Origin: Salinarimonas sp.
GTDB lineage: Bacteria; Pseudomonadota; Alphaproteobacteria; Rhizobiales; Beijerinckiaceae
Length of the DNA: 64,000 bases
Assembly: GCA_020832565.1 (NCBI GenBank)
Contig: JAFIEI010000006.1
Coordinates: 1-64,000 of the forward strand
Reading direction: 5' to 3'
Below the pieces are notes generated by a model. That model saw only the letters and a program-made list of their open reading frames with translations. It made no database searches and was not told the origin of the DNA. The position numbers were made by a program, and so were the translations under genes. Below are positions 7,092-15,564 of the stretch, one piece after another; position 1 is the stretch's first letter; every line of letters begins with the position of its first letter.

Positions 7092-9089
7092 TCAGGCCAT
7101 GACCGACCCGAAAGCGTCTTCGTATTGCATGGCGACGGACGGTGCCGGCGCGGCCTCGTCCTCGCGCACGATCTCTTCGTCCAGGAATGCGATGAATTCG
7201 GTGGCGAGCATCTGTGTATCGCCGTGGCTCACCATCGGCTCGCCGCTGTCATAGGCGATATTGGCCTGGAACAGCATGAGATCCTGATAGACCTCGCCGC
7301 CGGCATATTGCGCGTGGAAGGCGCCGAAATCGACGATGGTGGCGCTGTTGACCAGCATGTTCCCGCCGGTAACGACCTCGCCCTCCTCCTCCCCCGTCAT
7401 CACGATGAGATCGCGGTCCGACAGCATGTTCACCTGCCAGATCACCGAGACGTCGTACCAGTCGCCCGTCACCACGAGGATATCGAGCTGCCCGGTCGCG
7501 GCGCCGGAGATTTCGGCAAAGGCCTCCATGCCAGGATCCTCGCCGGCGGCGAGCCTGGCAAAGAGCGCGGCGGCATCGGGACTCATCGCCCCCCAATCCT
7601 GCTCGCCGCGCTTGTCGATCACCGCCTCGTTGTAGAGTGTATTGGCCTCCGCGCGATGCTCGAGTGCTGCGCCGCCCGGCGGGCCGAACAGGGAGACGAT
7701 GTCGTCGTCATTGAGAATGTTGATCTGGCCGATGAAATTGAGCGCGTAGTAACTACCCATCACCACGACGAGATCGTAGCTCTTGCCGAGATCGATGAGG
7801 CGCGCCGCATTGGCCTGAAGATTGCCGCCGAAACCCATGCTCGACCAGGCATCGGTGCCGCCCCAGGCGACGCGATCCCCGTCATCGGCGAGGTTTTGCT
7901 GGAACAGAGTCTTGACGTCGAAGATATCGGTATCGGCGATATCGACATTCACCCGAAGCCCGTTGGCAGATAGCCCCGTCGCGGCAGGCAGCGCCACCGC
8001 CGTATGGTTGACGCTTGCGAGATTGGTGATCGTGTCGCCGCTTCCATCATCCGCCATCGCGGATTGGATCGCACCGTTCACCGAGACCATATCGCTGTTG
8101 GAATGCACGTTGATCTGCACGATCGCGTCGCGCTGGAACACATCGCCCATGACGGCGAGGGTGCGGGCGGGGATCAGCGCGTCGATCAGCGCGGCCTCGT
8201 TCACCAGCACGTTGCCGCCACTCGCCGCAGCCGTGCCGAAAGCATCGGGAGCCGGGCGCGCCATCAGCTGGATCTCCGCACCTGTCTGGCCGCCGGGCTC
8301 CATCGCATCGGCAAGCGAGAGCGTCGCAAGTGGTGAGAGCGGAGCGTCATCGGCGTCGATACGCTCCCCGTTGAGGAAAACGCCCTCGCGGGGCTCCAGC
8401 TCGACGGCCTCGTCGGCATCATCGGTATCGTCGGCATCATCCGCTTCGGCTTGTTTTCGCGCGTGGAAGGCGGCCTCGGCCTCGGCGACGAGGAAGGCCG
8501 GCAAAAGCACGGCTTGCCCCGGCAATGCGCTCGCCCAGCCGGGCATCGTGTCGCTTGCCTCGCCCATCATCTGCGTCAGCGCGCTCGCACCGTCCTGCGA
8601 GAACCGCGCATCCGAAAAGAGATCAATGGCAAGCAGGGTGTCGATATCGCTGAGCGCGTTCGACTGATAAAGCTCGATCAGCCGCGTGTCCCCGCCCGAG
8701 CCGAAAGTGATCTTGTAGAAGGGCCCGCTCTCGCGTGAGAGCATGGCGAAGGCTGCAGTCGCGCCGCCCTGAATGCTCATCACGAAAGGCATGATCGGGC
8801 TGAAGAAGACGGGAAGCGGGACCAGGGCCGAAAAGTCGCGGCCTGCAAACCATTCGCTTGTGAACGGTGTGCCGGGACCGCCCTGGGACAGGTTGAACCG
8901 CATCGCGGCGCTGCCCGCTTCAGGGACATCCGGCGCTTCGATCCATTCACCGGGGCGCTCGCTGAAAGCAAGGTCCGGCTCCGGCGGAGCCTCGCCCAGA
9001 AAATCCGGGCGCTCGGCATCGACTGTCTTGAAGATCTGCAGATAGCCGGCAAAGTGCCAGATCAGTTCCGTGGTGATTTGCATGGTCAT
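7092..9089 (-). CDS. Unrecognised repeat protein of the T1SS operon, probable secreted cargo
   Basis: A 665-residue acidic protein that I do not recognise by name. It has no Sec signal peptide. Four imperfect copies of one unit are visible: GGNVLVNEAALID (about 291), GGNLQANAARLID (421), EANTLYNEAVID (481) and GGNMLVNSATIVD (576). The units continue with a strand such as VVMGD and then a QIN motif followed by acidic residues: IVQINVHSNSDMV, IGQINILNDDDIV, IWQVNMLSDRDLIV. The pattern suggests a beta-solenoid. A DDADDTDDADEA acidic linker lies near 217-228. The start at 9089 has GGGAGG 4 bp upstream; ATG 9083 is also possible. Position before an ABC exporter and adaptor makes it a likely T1SS substrate, but a structural helper is possible. 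Classical GGxGxDxxx RTX nonapeptides are absent. Confidence 0.7.
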   Translation of the reverse strand: MTMQITTELIWHFAGYLQIFKTVDAERPDFLGEAPPEPDLAFSERPGEWIEAPDVPEAGSAAMRFNLSQGGPGTPFTSEWFAGRDFSALVPLPVFFSPIMPFVMSIQGGATAAFAMLSRESGPFYKITFGSGGDTRLIELYQSNALSDIDTLLAIDLFSDARFSQDGASALTQMMGEASDTMPGWASALPGQAVLLPAFLVAEAEAAFHARKQAEADDADDTDDADEAVELEPREGVFLNGERIDADDAPLSPLATLSLADAMEPGGQTGAEIQLMARPAPDAFGTAAASGGNVLVNEAALIDALIPARTLAVMGDVFQRDAIVQINVHSNSDMVSVNGAIQSAMADDGSGDTITNLASVNHTAVALPAATGLSANGLRVNVDIADTDIFDVKTLFQQNLADDGDRVAWGGTDAWSSMGFGGNLQANAARLIDLGKSYDLVVVMGSYYALNFIGQINILNDDDIVSLFGPPGGAALEHRAEANTLYNEAVIDKRGEQDWGAMSPDAAALFARLAAGEDPGMEAFAEISGAATGQLDILVVTGDWYDVSVIWQVNMLSDRDLIVMTGEEEGEVVTGGNMLVNSATIVDFGAFHAQYAGGEVYQDLMLFQANIAYDSGEPMVSHGDTQMLATEFIAFLDEEIVREDEAAPAPSVAMQYEDAFGSVMA

Positions 9090-9163
9090 GGGGGCCTCCC
9101 GGTCCGGGGGGCATCCCCGCACGCGACCCGCGCGCGAGGATGCAAGTCTCCGTCAGGCCATCG

Positions 9164-10273
9164 TTACGCGACCAGATCGTCGCCGGCCGTCATCGAGGAA
9201 TCTCCGCCCACGACCGTGGCGTTCACCGCGTTGAACTGGATGTTGTTGCCCATCGCGATGGAGAGGTTGAAGGCCTCCTGGCTGATGATGGCATCGGCAT
9301 TACCGATCGCCTGGAACGCCATATCCTCACCGGATTCGACGCCGAAGCCCTCCTTGGCGTAGATACCGAACGCCTCACCGCCATTTGCCTCGGCGTTCTG
9401 GCTCCACTCCTTGTTGCTCTGAACCCAGGGGTTCATCAGGGTGTCGTTGTCCATGATCTCGCTGATCTGATTGATCGAAAACGCGAGATTCATGCCGTCG
9501 CCCTTGAGCGAGTCCTTGATGGCGCTGATCGCATCGAAGGTTGAATTCTCAACATGGATCATGCCATCCACCAGGCTGTCGGCCGAGTGGTTGAAGCTGT
9601 CGGCAATATCGACCTCGATATCGACGTCGGTATTGAACGAGTCGTGTGCATTATTCGACTGGTCGATCTCGTTGAACGAATCTGTCGCGTTGTAAGATTT
9701 GTCGTTAAACATATCCTCCAGCGAAACGTCGACCGAGTGGTCCGAATTATCGTTGAACGAATCCGTGACGCTCTTGTCGTTATGCGCATCCTGCAGAATC
9801 GTCGACGTGCTGTTGTCGGAATTATCGTTTTGCGAATCCTTCAACTTCGTCGTCGTGCTGTTGTCGGACTTGTCATTGAAAGACTCGTTGATCGAATGAT
9901 CATCAGCCGACACATCAGTGCTGTTGAACGATCCATTGATCTCCTCGTGATCGAGGTCAAATCCAAGCGCGAAATATTGCGAGTTATCGGAATTGTCCGA
10001 ATTGTCGTTGAACGACCCCTTCGCCGTATTCGTCGTGGATTTGTCGTTGAAGCTGTCCTCGATATCGACGTCCACATCGGCATTCAATGATTTGTCGACA
10101 TTCTTGGTTTGATTGATATTGGTGTTTGTCGAGTTGTCATTGAAGCTGTCGTTATAATATTCATTCTCGGATTGGTTGTCGTAGGCATTGTTGGAATTCT
10201 TCGCATTGAAGGAATCCACAGCCGTGTTATTGAAGGAATCGTCGATTCCCTGCGGGTTCTTGTGAGAGCTCAT
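9164..10273 (-). CDS. Asn/Asp/Ser-rich SFND-repeat protein, probable T1SS cargo
   Basis: A 369-residue protein, unrecognised. About residues 10-235 are a low-complexity chain built on a motif like (D/G/E)SFND(N/K)S; I count eleven SFN cores, plus variants DSQND, DAHND and DMFND, spaced by Asn/Asp/Thr-rich linkers. There is almost no Pro, Cys or Arg there. The C-terminal 130 residues are a different, more ordinary sequence with FNLSIAMGNNIQFN and end in GGDSSMTAGDDLVA, which could be an uncleaved C-terminal secretion signal (inference). No Sec signal. The AAGGGATGG stretch upstream favours ATG 10273 over ATG 10282. Base composition is visibly lower in GC than the neighbours because of AAY/GAY/TCN codons. 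It is the first gene of the leftward T1SS operon, 74 bp before the next gene. Confidence 0.72.
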   Translation of the reverse strand: MSSHKNPQGIDDSFNNTAVDSFNAKNSNNAYDNQSENEYYNDSFNDNSTNTNINQTKNVDKSLNADVDVDIEDSFNDKSTTNTAKGSFNDNSDNSDNSQYFALGFDLDHEEINGSFNSTDVSADDHSINESFNDKSDNSTTTKLKDSQNDNSDNSTSTILQDAHNDKSVTDSFNDNSDHSVDVSLEDMFNDKSYNATDSFNEIDQSNNAHDSFNTDVDIEVDIADSFNHSADSLVDGMIHVENSTFDAISAIKDSLKGDGMNLAFSINQISEIMDNDTLMNPWVQSNKEWSQNAEANGGEAFGIYAKEGFGVESGEDMAFQAIGNADAIISQEAFNLSIAMGNNIQFNAVNATVVGGDSSMTAGDDLVA

Positions 10274-10941
10274 GACGTCCATCCCTTATCGGTTACGCTC
10301 ACGTCAGCCCAAGGAGCCGGGTTGCGCGAACGCGAGACGTCCGCACAAGAAGACATGAGGCAGTTGCTGCGAAAATGCCGGACCAGGACCGGGGGTGGCG
10401 CCCAGTCACTGGTCCGGCAGTGACCGGCAAAGGCGCGCGCTCGTTCGAGCACCGAAGGGTTTCGGCGGCCGAGGGGGCGGTGAGCACGCATTTTGCCTGT
10501 TGGTCACTGGTGCATTCAGTCTTCCCGATCTGAATGCAGGGGGAGTGTCCCGCTAACAGGGTTAACGATCAATACACCGAATCCGGTAGTATGCGCCGTA
10601 ATTTTATTTCGAATACACCTAAGTACTTTTACATCACCATTATGATCAAGCGAATCCTGCAATTGAATCAATGACCATACGAATGGTGACGGCACCAAAA
10701 ACAACGACTGGGCGCAAATCAGTAGCCTGTGTTGTAGTGTTCACAATTAATGATCTAGGTGTTTTTACGCTGATTATCGAAACCGACCAGGCACCATCGA
10801 GCCGTGTTTCGTAGAATCGCGCATACCGATTCTGGTAGATTGTTAAAATTCCGTTAACCGCGCAAGTTCGGGCCACCAAATCAAGGACGGGCCCGGCTGC
10901 ATAAGCGCGCCGTAAGAGCCGTCATGTCGTGGAGGCTGGTT
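10274..10941. promoter_or_regulatory. Divergent control region between T1SS operon and polysaccharide operon
   Basis: 668 bp without a convincing gene. The left third is GC-rich, the right two thirds (about 10500-10900) are AT-rich, unlike the rest of the window. It contains a CtrA-type box (listed separately) and three copies of a short AAYACACC-like word: AATACACC at 10571 and 10612 (41 bp apart) and, inverted, TAGGTGT at 10756-10762. Promoters for both operons must lie here, but I cannot assign -10/-35 elements. Two small leftward open frames (62 and 77 codons) show no recognisable features and were not called. Confidence 0.6.
10843..10858 (+). promoter_or_regulatory. CtrA-type binding box upstream of the polysaccharide operon
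   Basis: TTAA (10843-10846), 7 bp, TTAAC (10854-10858) matches the full alphaproteobacterial CtrA consensus TTAA-N7-TTAAC. It begins 99 bp upstream of the UDP-glucuronate decarboxylase start, the same spacing seen at the outer-membrane protein genes in this window. Binding is inferred, not shown. Confidence 0.65.
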
Positions 10942-12006
10942 ATGGCGTTGGTAAGACAAAACGGTATCGATCTGCGTGCGGGTAACAAGCACGCGGCAAG
11001 ACAGATCCTGGTGACCGGCGGCGCTGGTTTTCTGGGTTCACATCTGTGTGATCTGCTTCTTCAGCAAGGACACAGCGTCATCAGTCTCGACAATTATTTT
11101 ACGGGATCGGCACGAAATCTCGAAGAAGCCAGCGAAAATCCGCAATTTCGCGCAATCGAGCACGATATAACCGATCCGATTCCCGAAGACCTGCCGCGCT
11201 TCGACGAGATCTACAATCTCGCCTGCCCCGCCTCGCCGGTACATTACCAGATGGATCCGCTCAAGACCGCCCTCACCTCCGCCGGCGGCGTCTGGAACGT
11301 GATGGCGCGGGCGCGGCGCGACAATGCCCGGGTATTCCACGCCTCCACCTCGGAGGTCTATGGTGACCCGACCGTCCATCCGCAGCCCGAAGGCTACCAC
11401 GGCAACGTCAATCCGATCGGGCCGCGCGCCTGTTACGATGAAGGCAAGCGTTTCGCCGAGACGATCCTGAGCGATTTCACCCGCTCTACCGGTCTGCCGG
11501 TTCGCATCGCGCGCATCTTCAATACCTACGGGCCACGCATGCACCCCGAAGACGGGCGCGTCGTTTCCAACTTCATCGTCCAGGCCCTGCTCGGGCGCGA
11601 CCTGACGATCTACGGCTCGGGCCGGCAGACGCGTTCGTTCTGCTTCATGGACGATCTGATCGCCGGTTTCGACGCGCTGATGCATGCGCCCGGCGCCACG
11701 GCGGAGCCGGTCAATCTGGGCAATCCGCACGAAATCACAGTGCTCGAACTGGCCGAGATGGTGCTCGACATGGTCGGCGGTCGCTCGCGCATCCTGCGTC
11801 TGCCGCTGCCGGTCGACGATCCCCAGCGTCGCCGGCCGGACATCAGCCGCGCCCGCTCGGTCCTCGGCTGGCAACCGCGGGTGCCGCTGGCGGAGGGGCT
11901 CGCCGCGACGATCCGGTATTTCGACCGTCGTCTCTCGCAGGAGGATCAGCGCGCGCGCAAGCCACTCGGGGCCGAGGCCACGTCACCGTTCGCCGCAGTG
12001 ATCTGA
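10942..12006 (+). CDS. UDP-glucuronate decarboxylase (UDP-xylose synthase)-like SDR
   Basis: A 354-residue extended short-chain dehydrogenase. It has the NAD motif TGGAGFLG (25-32), the catalytic STSEVYGDP region (Glu138) and Tyr165-x3-Lys169 in CYDEGKR, all as in UXS enzymes, which make UDP-xylose from UDP-glucuronate with NAD+ recycled in the active site. [15 protein letters not shown] and [10 protein letters not shown] are further UXS hallmarks. Start 10942 is chosen because GGAGG lies 6 bp upstream; the ATG at 10924 has none. It is followed 46 bp later by UDP-glucose dehydrogenase, which makes its substrate, so the two form a UDP-Glc to UDP-GlcA to UDP-Xyl route feeding the glycosyltransferase downstream. 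Confidence 0.9.
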   Translation: MALVRQNGIDLRAGNKHAARQILVTGGAGFLGSHLCDLLLQQGHSVISLDNYFTGSARNLEEASENPQFRAIEHDITDPIPEDLPRFDEIYNLACPASPVHYQMDPLKTALTSAGGVWNVMARARRDNARVFHASTSEVYGDPTVHPQPEGYHGNVNPIGPRACYDEGKRFAETILSDFTRSTGLPVRIARIFNTYGPRMHPEDGRVVSNFIVQALLGRDLTIYGSGRQTRSFCFMDDLIAGFDALMHAPGATAEPVNLGNPHEITVLELAEMVLDMVGGRSRILRLPLPVDDPQRRRPDISRARSVLGWQPRVPLAEGLAATIRYFDRRLSQEDQRARKPLGAEATSPFAAVI

Positions 12007-12052
12007 CATCGCGCGACGCCACCAATTTCAGCGTATCAGGGGGTATTACACC

Positions 12053-13507
12053 ATGGATATCACCATTCTCGGTGCCGGCTATGTGGGGCTTGTCAGCGCC
12101 GCGTGCCTTGCGGATCTCGGCCACCACGTCACCTGCATCGACACCAATGCCGCGCGTATCGAAGCGCTGCGCCGGGGCGAGATGCCGATCTACGAGCCGG
12201 GGCTCGATGCCATCGTGGCGCGCACCACCGCGAACGGACATCTGCGTTTCGAGACGGATCCCGCCGGGGCGCTCGCACGTGCCGAGGCCGCCTTCATCTG
12301 CGTCGGCACGCCACCGCGCCCGGATGACGGCGAGGCCGATCTCGGCTTCGTCTTCTCGGCGGCTCGCGACATTGCCCGTTTCGCCCGCGACCGGATCGTG
12401 GTGGTGACGAAATCGACCGTACCCGTCGGAACCGGTGACCTGATCGAGGGCCTGATCCGGCGTATGCGCCCGCAGCTCGATTTCGGCGTCGTCTCGAATC
12501 CCGAATTCCTCAAGGAAGGCGCCGCGATCGCGGACTTCATGCAGCCCGACCGGATCGTCGTCGGTGCACAGAGCGCCTGGGCCGGCAACACCGTCGCGGC
12601 GATCTACGCGACACTGGCCCGGCGCGGAGCGCCCATTCTGCGCACGCGCAGGCGCTCGGCCGAGGCGATCAAATATGCCGCCAATGCCTTCCTCGCGATC
12701 AAGCTGTCCTTCATCAACGAGATCGCCGATTTCTGCGAGGCGTGGGATGCCGATATCGGCGACGTGGCCAGCGGGATCGGCCTCGACCGCCGGATCGGCC
12801 CCGATTTCCTGCAACCCGGCCCGGGTTACGGGGGCTCGTGCTTCCCCAAGGATCTGCGCGCCCTCCTGCACAGCGCCCGCGAACGTGCGGTCGGGCTGCG
12901 CATGGTCGAGACTGCGAGCGCCGTCAACGAAGCCCGCAAATGGGCGATGGGCCGGCGCGTCAGGGCGGCGATCAACGGTGATATTGCCGAATGCCGGGTC
13001 GCGGTTCTGGGGCTGACCTTCAAGGCCGAGACTGACGATATGCGGGAATCGCCGGCACTGGCCATCATCGCGGCATTGCGGCGCGAAGGCGCACAGATCC
13101 GGGTCCACGATCCCCGGGGCATGGCCGTGGCGCGCGAGATGATCGAAGGTGTGACCTTCGCGGATGAGGCCAAGGACTGCCTGCGCAATGCCGATATCCT
13201 GGTGATCGCCACGGGCTGGCGCGAGTTCGCTGCGCTGGATCCGCGCGAAGTCGCCGGTTTGATGCGCGGGCGTACGGTCTTCGATCTGCGCAACATTCTC
13301 GCCCCGGGGGCCTGGCGTGCTGCCGGGTTCGACCTGCGCCGCATCGGTGAAGCCAGACCGCCGGCCACGATCGCCTACACGGCGGATCCCGCGCCCCATG
13401 ACCGTGCCGCTTCGGCCGATCCGGCCGGGCCCGCCTTCACCCGTTCTCCCGCCCCATCAAACGGCGAGTTCCTGGCGCATGGCCCGGCCATGAAACCGGC
13501 CGAGTAA
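12053..13507 (+). CDS. ugd: UDP-glucose 6-dehydrogenase
   Basis: A 484-residue enzyme that oxidises UDP-glucose twice with NAD+ to UDP-glucuronate. The N-terminal NAD domain begins ITILGAGYVGLVSA; STVPVGT and NPEFLKEG are conserved; the catalytic Cys263 sits in GYGGSCFPKDL; the C-terminal UDP-binding domain follows from GLTFKAETDDMRESPA. The last 40 or so residues (after DLRRIGEAR) are an Ala/Pro-rich tail beyond the usual end near 435-445. The start at 12053 is the only good one, directly before the motif. It lies in the same rightward operon as the UXS gene and the membrane glycosyltransferase. Confidence 0.95.
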   Translation: MDITILGAGYVGLVSAACLADLGHHVTCIDTNAARIEALRRGEMPIYEPGLDAIVARTTANGHLRFETDPAGALARAEAAFICVGTPPRPDDGEADLGFVFSAARDIARFARDRIVVVTKSTVPVGTGDLIEGLIRRMRPQLDFGVVSNPEFLKEGAAIADFMQPDRIVVGAQSAWAGNTVAAIYATLARRGAPILRTRRRSAEAIKYAANAFLAIKLSFINEIADFCEAWDADIGDVASGIGLDRRIGPDFLQPGPGYGGSCFPKDLRALLHSARERAVGLRMVETASAVNEARKWAMGRRVRAAINGDIAECRVAVLGLTFKAETDDMRESPALAIIAALRREGAQIRVHDPRGMAVAREMIEGVTFADEAKDCLRNADILVIATGWREFAALDPREVAGLMRGRTVFDLRNILAPGAWRAAGFDLRRIGEARPPATIAYTADPAPHDRAASADPAGPAFTRSPAPSNGEFLAHGPAMKPAE

Positions 13508-13559
13508 GCGCGAAACCGGCTCCGGGGGCGGGGTCATCGATCGAAAGAGGTGGTGTGTC

Positions 13560-15443
13560 ATGGCAGTATCAGGAACCACGGAAGTGCTTCGCGGCCCAGA
13601 CGCGGCGCCCGACGATGCTTCTGTTGCGGAAGCACGGCAAACTTACTTTGTGCCCGTCTTCAGCGGCTGGCGCAAAGCGGTCAACTTCACCGGAATCGGC
13701 CTGTGGCTCGCGGCACTCGCCTATTTCTGGATCTGGTGGTTCCAACCCGGGCACATGCATACGCCCGGGCGTTGGGCATTGGTCACCGGAATTCTCGGCT
13801 GGATAACCCTGATCCCCGGCTACTACATAGCCCTCGTCACCCGAGCCAGTGTCTGCAATGCAGATGCTCAGGAGTTGCCGGACCAGACGCGCGTTGCGAT
13901 GGTCGTCACCAAGGCGCCCTCGGAACCGTTCCCTGTCGTGCGGCGCACGCTCGAGGGCGCGCTCGCGCAACGTTTTCCCGACGAACGATTTCACTATGAT
14001 GTCTGGCTGGCCGACGAGGATCCGGACGAAGAGACTCTTGCCTGGTGCTGGCGACACGGTGTGAAGGTCTCCTGCCGCAAGGGCATTACCGAATACCATC
14101 GCCCACACTGGCCACGCCGTACGCGTTGCAAGGAAGGTAATCTTGCGTACTTTTATGATACGTATGGCTATGACCGTTACGATTTCGTCGCACAGTTCGA
14201 CGCCGACCACATCCCACAACCCGATTACCTGATCAACGCACTCGCGCCTTTCACTGATCCATCGGTCGGCTATGTCTCGGCGCCGAGCATCTGCGGCACC
14301 AATGCGGACAAGAGCTGGTCGGCAGTCGGGCGACTTCATGCAGAAGCGAGCATGCATGGTTTGCGACAATGCGGAGCCAATGGTGGTCTCGCGCCACTTT
14401 GCATTGGATCGCATTTCACTGTGCGCACATCCGCTCTGCGCCAGGTCGGCGGGCTCGGGCCAGAGTTGGCAGAAGATCACTCCACCACACTGATCTTCAA
14501 CGCTCATGGCTGGCATGGCGTGCACGCCGTGGACGCTATCGCCAACGGGGCCGGGCCCGAGAGCTTTGCAGATCTCGTGGTTCAGGAGTTCCAGTGGTCT
14601 CGCAGCCTCGTAACGATCCTCTTGGCATGGTCTCCAAAGCTGGTTCCAAAGGTCAATCTGGGTCAGCGTATCCAGTTTGTGTTTTCACAAATCTGGTACC
14701 CAATGCTTGCGATAATAATGGCGCTGGTGATCGTTCTCCCGATTTACGCACTTCTTACGAGAGAGCATCTTGTTAATGTAAATTTTATCGACTATTTTAT
14801 TCATATACTTCCTCTAGCCATAATATGGACAATACTACCTTATTGGTGGCGTGAGACACGGCTTTTCCGCCCAGAAAAAGCGCCAATATTCTCTTGGGAG
14901 GGGGCGGCATTTCAATTTCTTCGCTGGCCTTGGGCGTTACTTGGTTCAATTGCGGCTGTCTATGACTACTTTCGAGGCCGCCCCACGCGTTATCGTGTGA
15001 CACCAAAAGGCTCAGAAACTGTGCAACACCTACCGTTTCGCGTAATTTTTCCGTATTGCCTCATTGCACTGACTTCAAGCTGGACTGCATTTGCCGTGAC
15101 AGATCCGGGTAGTGCTGCAGGCTTTTACGTTTTTGCCCTTTTCAATGGTGCAGCCTATACTGTGCTTGTTGTTCTGGTTCTGTGGCGTCATGCATACGAG
15201 AACGCCCTGAGCTTTCTGCCACGCGGGCCGGCAGGTATCGTCCTTGCTGCCTGCATCATCGCAATGCTTGCCGGGGTCTATGCCGGCGCCCAGCGTAATG
15301 GGGCGCAGGGGCTGCATGCGATCTCCATCGGCATCACCGCTTTCACCCTCACCGAGATCCGCTTCTCGCCTTCTGGTGCCGGGCGGGAGACTGAACCCAG
15401 TATTCACTTCAATCCGCGCTGGCGCGGATTTCGGAGCGAATAA
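13560..15443 (+). CDS. Membrane processive family 2 glycosyltransferase (cellulose-synthase-like)
   Basis: A 627-residue inner-membrane polymerase. Two membrane segments (about 40-62 and 72-92) precede a GT2 domain with ADED (151-154), DAD (214-216), the base region AEDHST (305-310) and QEFQWSRSL (342-350). The last departs from the usual Q-x-x-R-W by having Gln before Trp. At least five further membrane segments follow, as in BcsA-type synthases that extend and translocate a beta-linked polymer. No PilZ domain is visible. The C-terminal membrane part (about 14680-15060) is lower in GC than the N-terminal half. Preceded by UDP-xylose and UDP-glucuronate genes, it likely makes a polymer containing one of these sugars or glucose; the product is not known. 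Confidence 0.87.
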   Translation: MAVSGTTEVLRGPDAAPDDASVAEARQTYFVPVFSGWRKAVNFTGIGLWLAALAYFWIWWFQPGHMHTPGRWALVTGILGWITLIPGYYIALVTRASVCNADAQELPDQTRVAMVVTKAPSEPFPVVRRTLEGALAQRFPDERFHYDVWLADEDPDEETLAWCWRHGVKVSCRKGITEYHRPHWPRRTRCKEGNLAYFYDTYGYDRYDFVAQFDADHIPQPDYLINALAPFTDPSVGYVSAPSICGTNADKSWSAVGRLHAEASMHGLRQCGANGGLAPLCIGSHFTVRTSALRQVGGLGPELAEDHSTTLIFNAHGWHGVHAVDAIANGAGPESFADLVVQEFQWSRSLVTILLAWSPKLVPKVNLGQRIQFVFSQIWYPMLAIIMALVIVLPIYALLTREHLVNVNFIDYFIHILPLAIIWTILPYWWRETRLFRPEKAPIFSWEGAAFQFLRWPWALLGSIAAVYDYFRGRPTRYRVTPKGSETVQHLPFRVIFPYCLIALTSSWTAFAVTDPGSAAGFYVFALFNGAAYTVLVVLVLWRHAYENALSFLPRGPAGIVLAACIIAMLAGVYAGAQRNGAQGLHAISIGITAFTLTEIRFSPSGAGRETEPSIHFNPRWRGFRSE

Positions 15444-15564
15444 GCATTCCTACGCAGGTTTCTTAAGGAGAATTAAGATGAATACCGGTAAAAAATCAGA
15501 TAATATCATGAGTGGTGGCGCAGAGATCCTGAAAAGCCGAGGGGGCTATAAAGGAGAATGCGCG

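Noticed and set aside
9164..10273. The SFND repeats read as a CRISPR array or DNA satellite
   Set aside because: The repetition is at the protein level with variable codons and unequal spacing; there are no constant DNA repeats with unique spacers.
10516..10879. Two small leftward frames (62 and 77 codons) in the shared control region
   Set aside because: No ribosome binding site, no signal peptide or motif, and the region is AT-rich and rich in control-like words.
15463..15475. TTAA-N6-TTAA before the GH26-like gene as a CtrA box
   Set aside because: The spacer is 6 bp and not 7, and the first part is the AAGGAG ribosome binding site of the upstream ATG.
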